A DNA stretch of 34,999 nucleotides from Chloroflexota bacterium. GTDB taxonomy: Bacteria > Chloroflexota > Anaerolineae > Anaerolineales > UBA11579. The stretch lies in the NCBI GenBank assembly GCA_018662365.1, contig JABJGH010000012.1, positions 1-34,999 of the forward strand, read 5' to 3'. Below, one piece after another: positions 31,071-34,999 of this stretch. A model generated the notes under the pieces. The model was not told the DNA's origin. It saw only the letters and a program-made list of their open reading frames with translations, and did not search any database. Made by a program: the position numbers and the translations under genes. Each line of letters opens with the position of its first letter. Position 1 is the first letter of the stretch.

Positions 31071-33031
31071 TTTGCACCCCCTAAATTTTTAATTTCTTCG
31101 ACCACATGAGGATCTACCAAGGAAGAGGTATCTCCTAAGTCTAGGTTGAGGAATGCCGATTTGATCATTCTGCGCATCACCTTTGCATTTCTAGTTTTCG
31201 GAAGATCGCTAACAAAATAAATTTCCTTGGGGGCCAATGGTTTCCCCATTTCCTCGATAAGCATTTTGCTCAATTCAGATTTAAGTGATTCGCTTGCATT
31301 TTCCCCTGGTGCTAATATGCAAAACATAACTAGCTCACTCCCTTTGATTTTATGGGGGATGCCAATTGCTCCCGCTTCTATTATCGCAGCATGAGCCACG
31401 AGGATCGACTCAACTTCAGCGGGGCCAAGTCGTTTTCCAGCAATTTTGATCGTATCATCCGAACGTCCCAATATATACCAGAGGCCATCCTTGTCCCGAG
31501 CAGCCCAATCTCCATGCACCCAAATATTTTCCCACCTCGACCAATAACTTTCTTCATAGCGCTGGGGATCCTTCCAAAATCCCCGCGTCATGCCAATCCA
31601 TGGGGTTTTTATTACTAATTCCCCAACTTCATCGACGACCGAATTGCCGTATTCGTCAAAAATATCTGCGGCTATCCCTGGGCAAACTGCTGAAAAGGAG
31701 GCTGGTTTGAGCGGCATTAAGGGATTGCCCATCACGATGCCACCTCCAATCTCGGTACCCCCCGAATAATTGATGATGGGTATTTTGCTTCCCCCAACTT
31801 TTTCAAAAAGCCACATCCAAGGGTCTGGGTTCCAAGGCTCGCCAGTCGACGCAAAGGTGCGAATGGAGCTCAGGTCATGTTTGCGAAATGGTTCTTCACC
31901 ATGGGAGATCAGGGCACGTATCAAGGTAGGGGAAACCCCTAAACTATTGATTTTATGTTTTTCGACCATCGACCAAAGACGATCTGGACCGGGGAAATCT
32001 GGTGCACCATCGTAAATGAAAAAAGAGGCTCCCAATAACAGCGCACCAAATACCAACCAAGGTCCCATCATCCAACCCATGTCCGTCATCCAATAGATCA
32101 TATCTCCAGGGTGAACATCGGTACCAAAAGCCATGTCTTGTGCAGCCTTGATGGGGAAACCGCAGTGGGTATGCACCGCACCTTTGGGCTTGCCGGTCGT
32201 CCCCGAGGTATAAATGATCATCAAGTGGTCTTCAGCATCCATTTCTTCTGTATATGCCACATCTGATTGCTGGGGAATTAACTCTTGCCAAAAATAATCA
32301 CGATCGGCCTGCATATCTATTTCGATCTGCTGATGGTTCGTCACAATCATATGATTTAAACTCGGGACCTGTAAGGCAGCCTCGTCAGCAGTGGGTTTCA
32401 TTAGGAGCGTTTTCCCTCGTCTGTTGGCCCCATCGGCGACAAATAGTGCCTTTGCCCCAACATCATTGAGCCGAGTTACTATTGCGCTAACTCCATATCC
32501 AGAAAATAAGGGCAGAATGATGCCCCCGATTTTCGCTATTGCTAAAAAGGCTACAACAATTTCAGGGATCATCGGCATGTAAAGTCCAACCGCATCCCCT
32601 TTGCCCAAACCTATACTTCTAAGCGCGTTTGCCGTTTGATTGACTTGACGATTCAACTGACCGTAACTAAGAGTTTCAACTCGACCATCCTCACCTTCAT
32701 AGGTAAAAGCGGTTTCATTTTCCTTTTCTGTGCCAATGTATTTATCCAAACAATTATGGACAATATTTAATTTACCCCCGACACACCACTCTGGCCAAGC
32801 TATTCCTTTTGAGAGATCAACAACTTTTTCATAACCCTTATAAAATCTAATATCCAAAAAATTTAAGATAACTTCTGTGAACCAAGCCACATCCGCGGTA
32901 GATCGATCCATGAGTTCTGAAAAATCAGAAATGTCATTCAGTTGCATAAATTCTGTGAGGCGCGCATATTTTATGTGTTCATCCGAGGGTTCCCAGACGA
33001 TCTTTCCCCCAAATTCAAATTGCTCGGTCAT
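31067..33031 (-). CDS. Acetyl-CoA-synthetase-like AMP-forming acyl-CoA ligase
   Basis: 654 residues, the size of acetyl- and propionyl-CoA synthetases. An ACAS-type N-terminus (about 20-75, with DVAWFTEVILNFLDI) is followed by the AMP-binding motif YTSGTTGKPKG, the TDMGWMMGPW segment of the acyl pocket, the STGEPWNPDPW and NYSGGTEIGGG adenine loop, WVHGDWAARDKDGLWYILGRSDD with the hinge, and a C-terminal lysine (Lys617) in PKTRNAKVMRRMI, where family members usually have S-G-K. The start at 33031 is chosen because GGAGG precedes it; the same frame continues upstream to 33142 but is hydrophobic junk. It is the first gene of an operon with the C39-like and acyl-CoA dehydrogenase genes. The substrate may be a short or branched acid. 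Confidence 0.88.
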   Translation of the reverse strand: MTEQFEFGGKIVWEPSDEHIKYARLTEFMQLNDISDFSELMDRSTADVAWFTEVILNFLDIRFYKGYEKVVDLSKGIAWPEWCVGGKLNIVHNCLDKYIGTEKENETAFTYEGEDGRVETLSYGQLNRQVNQTANALRSIGLGKGDAVGLYMPMIPEIVVAFLAIAKIGGIILPLFSGYGVSAIVTRLNDVGAKALFVADGANRRGKTLLMKPTADEAALQVPSLNHMIVTNHQQIEIDMQADRDYFWQELIPQQSDVAYTEEMDAEDHLMIIYTSGTTGKPKGAVHTHCGFPIKAAQDMAFGTDVHPGDMIYWMTDMGWMMGPWLVFGALLLGASFFIYDGAPDFPGPDRLWSMVEKHKINSLGVSPTLIRALISHGEEPFRKHDLSSIRTFASTGEPWNPDPWMWLFEKVGGSKIPIINYSGGTEIGGGIVMGNPLMPLKPASFSAVCPGIAADIFDEYGNSVVDEVGELVIKTPWIGMTRGFWKDPQRYEESYWSRWENIWVHGDWAARDKDGLWYILGRSDDTIKIAGKRLGPAEVESILVAHAAIIEAGAIGIPHKIKGSELVMFCILAPGENASESLKSELSKMLIEEMGKPLAPKEIYFVSDLPKTRNAKVMRRMIKSAFLNLDLGDTSSLVDPHVVEEIKNLGGAK

Positions 33032-33096
33032 AAAACTACCTCCACAAGTTGGCTCTTTTTTAATAGGGTTAAAAATGGAAATAAAACTGTAAACAT

Positions 33097-33105
33097 ATTT
33101 TACCA
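33097..33105 (-). promoter_or_regulatory. Extended -10 promoter of the ACS-like operon
   Basis: On the minus strand, TGG then TAAAAT (33105-33097). The start near 33090 gives a leader of about 60 bases carrying GGAGG. No good -35 box is seen. Confidence 0.45.
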
Positions 33106-33159
33106 AATTTGATTTTGTGAGGAAGGAAAAAAGATAAATCATAAATCAAATTTGCAGAT

Positions 33160-33165
33160 TATAAT
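33160..33165 (+). promoter_or_regulatory. -10 box upstream of moxR
   Basis: A perfect TATAAT. The predicted start near 33172 is about 42 bases before the ATG at 33214. No -35 match is apparent. Confidence 0.45.
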
Positions 33166-33213
33166 AGCTGGGCGTTTTGAAAAAAATAATTAAGCTTGGA
33201 TAATGGAGATCTT

Positions 33214-34149
33214 ATGATTATTGATGTGGCCAAAAAGATTCGTAAAAATATTCAAAAAGTGATCGTTGGGAAAGATGACGTGATCAATCTCACATTGGTA
33301 GCAGTATTATGTGAAGGTCATGTTTTATTAGAGGATGTTCCTGGATTGGGAAAGACCACTTTGGCACGCTCATTGGCAATTTCTCTGGGTGCTTCTTATA
33401 AGCGCATTCAATTCACGCCGGATCTTCTCCCCTCCGATGTGACGGGGTTAAATTGGTTTAACCAAAAGAAACAGGAATTTGAATTTAGACCCGGACCGAT
33501 AATGAGTAATGTGGTTTTAGCTGATGAGATCAATCGGGCAACCCCAAGAACGCAATCTTCGCTGCTTGAAGCAATGCAGGAACGCCAATTGACGGTAGAC
33601 GGTGAAACTAGAAATTTACCAAGACCTTTCCTCGTTTTAGCAACCCAAAACCCTGTCGAACTTGAAGGTACTTTTCCACTCCCAGAGGCACAAATTGATC
33701 GTTTCTTACTACGTGTCAGCATTGGATATCCCACTGAGGAAGAGGAAACTCGTATTTTAGATCGATTCCATTCTGAAGATCCGCTTCCCAGTTTGGAACC
33801 AGTAACTGGGATCGAAGAAATCCTCACCATGCAGGAAGAAAGGAAATCAGTGAGAGTGGATGATTCTTTGAGAGATTATATTGTCCAGATAGCTAGGGCG
33901 ACGCGCGAACACGAGGAAATTGATCTGGGCGCCAGCCCCCGAGGCAGCTTATCTTTATATATGGCGAGCCAAGCATTAGCAGCAATCAAGGGGAGAGACT
34001 TTATCATCCCCGATGATATTAAAGCCATGGCTCCATCCGTCTTGACCCATCGCCTGATGATTTCCCCACGAGCCCAATTACGTGGGAGAAAGCCAGAATC
34101 TTTGGTTTCAGATATTGTCTCTTCAGTGCCAGTACCCGTTGAAAAGTAA
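33214..34149 (+). CDS. MoxR-family AAA ATPase
   Basis: 311 residues. Walker A is PGLGKT at 43-48, Walker B is VLADEIN with Asp104-Glu105, followed by the sensor ATQNPVE and the arginine-finger segment PEAQIDRFLLR. The C-terminal lid carries SPRGSLSLYMASQALA. MoxR proteins act as chaperones that insert cofactors or activate partners, normally together with a DUF58 and VWA-domain protein. The start at 33214 is preferred over the in-frame TTG at 33196 because GGAG lies 6 bases upstream. The DUF58 gene starts directly after the stop. Confidence 0.93.
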   Translation: MIIDVAKKIRKNIQKVIVGKDDVINLTLVAVLCEGHVLLEDVPGLGKTTLARSLAISLGASYKRIQFTPDLLPSDVTGLNWFNQKKQEFEFRPGPIMSNVVLADEINRATPRTQSSLLEAMQERQLTVDGETRNLPRPFLVLATQNPVELEGTFPLPEAQIDRFLLRVSIGYPTEEEETRILDRFHSEDPLPSLEPVTGIEEILTMQEERKSVRVDDSLRDYIVQIARATREHEEIDLGASPRGSLSLYMASQALAAIKGRDFIIPDDIKAMAPSVLTHRLMISPRAQLRGRKPESLVSDIVSSVPVPVEK

Positions 34150-34999
34150 ATGAGTTTTAAAAGCTGGTTCCCCCTCGCATTAATAATTTTTATTGTGGCT
34201 TTGTTATTGGATATGCCCATAGTCACACTAATAATTTTTAGTATTGTCCTGATCTATTGGACTGCCAGATGGTGGAGCAATAAAGCTTTTGATAATATCG
34301 AATACACTCGAAATTTCCATTATACGGGCGCATTCCCAGGGGAAGAAGTTGCTGTAAAGATTGAAGTTGAGAATAATAAAATATTACCTGTATCCTGGCT
34401 GAAATTCCGAGACCCATGGCAGAGGGCTGTTGGACCTGTGGATGAAGAAAAGTTGATCTCATCACACCTGCCGCATATGGGAAATCTGCATAATGTATAT
34501 AGTCTGAGGTGGTTTGAAAAAGTTAAAAGATCTTACCAGCTTAAATTTCGAGCGCGTGGCGCATACCCAATTGGTCCCACCAAGCTAGAAACGGGAGATC
34601 TTTTTGGGATATTCTCCAAAGAAAAGACCTTGAAAAATATTGAATATCTGACTGTATTCCCAAGCCTCATTCCCTTAGAAGATCTGAACTTACCCCCCGA
34701 TGATCCTTTTGGTGATCGTAAATCAAGGAAAAAAATATTTGAAGATCCAAGTTTTCCAATGGGCATTCGTGATTATCGCCCAAGAGATAGTTTTCGCCAG
34801 GTGCATTGGCCTGCAACTGCCCGAACAGGTGAATTAAAGGTAAAGGTATTTCAACCCACCTCGGCTCAGGTACTAATGGCCTGTATGAATGTATCTACTT
34901 TTCCCAGTATCTGGGAAGGGTATTATCCCGAGTTGTTTGAATATGTGTTAAGTGCAACTGCTTCGATATTGGATATTGGCATGAAAGATGGATATCAAA
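34150..34999 (+). CDS. DUF58 domain protein, 3' end beyond the window
   Basis: The first 283 residues of a DUF58 protein; no stop appears before the window ends. Two membrane segments at 7-37 (FPLALIIFIVALLL and TLIIFSIVLIYW), then a beta-rich domain (EYTRNFHYTGAFPGEEVAVKI to RARGAYPIGPTKL) and the DUF58 signature GIRDYRPRD...VHWPATARTGELKVKVFQ at about 205-235. DUF58 proteins occur with MoxR and VWA/transglutaminase-like genes, here starting one base after the moxR stop codon. Its usual partner role is as the MoxR-associated membrane component. Confidence 0.9.
   Translation, partial: MSFKSWFPLALIIFIVALLLDMPIVTLIIFSIVLIYWTARWWSNKAFDNIEYTRNFHYTGAFPGEEVAVKIEVENNKILPVSWLKFRDPWQRAVGPVDEEKLISSHLPHMGNLHNVYSLRWFEKVKRSYQLKFRARGAYPIGPTKLETGDLFGIFSKEKTLKNIEYLTVFPSLIPLEDLNLPPDDPFGDRKSRKKIFEDPSFPMGIRDYRPRDSFRQVHWPATARTGELKVKVFQPTSAQVLMACMNVSTFPSIWEGYYPELFEYVLSATASILDIGMKDGYQ

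Noticed and set aside
33032-33142. N-terminal extension of the ACS-like ligase to an upstream ATG
   Set aside because: The added 37 residues have no family similarity, overlap the likely promoter, and the ATG at 33031 has GGAGG at the right distance.
1-34999. CRISPR arrays, prophage, toxin-antitoxin or antiviral islands
   Set aside because: No regular repeat-spacer pattern, phage structural genes, or toxin-antitoxin pair could be found by reading.

Overview
The window is ordinary bacterial chromosome: moderately AT-rich, densely coded, with short intergenic gaps and many overlapping start/stop junctions. About 36 protein genes and one tRNA can be supported. I see no rRNA, CRISPR array, intact insertion sequence, prophage or plasmid genes. 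The gene families (EF-P with an arginine loop tip, FabF-FabH without an adjacent acpP, LysM/M23 proteins, DUF192, several conserved proteins without familiar names) suggest an uncultured Chloroflexota, probably Anaerolineae. That assignment is inference from general resemblance, since no phylogenetic marker was aligned.

Layout. 1-2900: the 3' part of a metallo-beta-lactamase-fold hydrolase, convergent with a minus-strand operon (membrane protein, JAMM/M67 metalloprotease, divergent PlsY). 2900-5700: PspC and LiaF-like envelope-stress proteins, then yraN-miaA. 5700-8300: a long-chain acyl-CoA ligase under a near-consensus promoter, and a HAD-IB phosphatase. 8300-11800: ftsH (minus), then a PadR regulator and GyrI-like protein with a perfect palindrome over the promoter. 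11800-16600 (minus): fabF-fabH, a HAD-DinB fusion with a small cysteine-rich protein, and efp. 16600-20700: DUF192 plus LysM/M23 peptidase, then two unrecognised genes with probable winged-helix segments. 20700-22200: a polytopic GT87-like membrane protein, a non-coding stretch and tRNA-Arg(TCT). 22200-27100: bacterioferritin-like protein, thiol peroxidase, Hsp20, Lon and a stand-alone response-regulator receiver. 27100-29400: a PHP/AlbA_2-like fusion protein and MoaB/MogA. 29400-33030 (minus): an acetyl-CoA-synthetase-like ligase, a C39-like cysteine peptidase and an acyl-CoA dehydrogenase. 33200-end: MoxR ATPase and the start of a DUF58 protein.

How the genes may work together. Lipid metabolism recurs (PlsY-like, FadD-like, FabF/FabH, ACS-like, ACAD). 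Protein quality control and oxidative stress cluster at 22.3-26.7 kb (ferritin-like, Tpx, Hsp20, Lon), and FtsH lies elsewhere in the window. Several promoters put the predicted transcription start at or a few bases from the start codon (yraN, DUF192, the 18.5 kb gene), which suggests leaderless mRNAs. The best candidates for undescribed biology are the two-gene module at 18525-20646, the PHP-AlbA_2 fusion with its receiver protein, and the HAD-DinB fusion with its cysteine-rich partner. None of these has a function I can establish from sequence alone.
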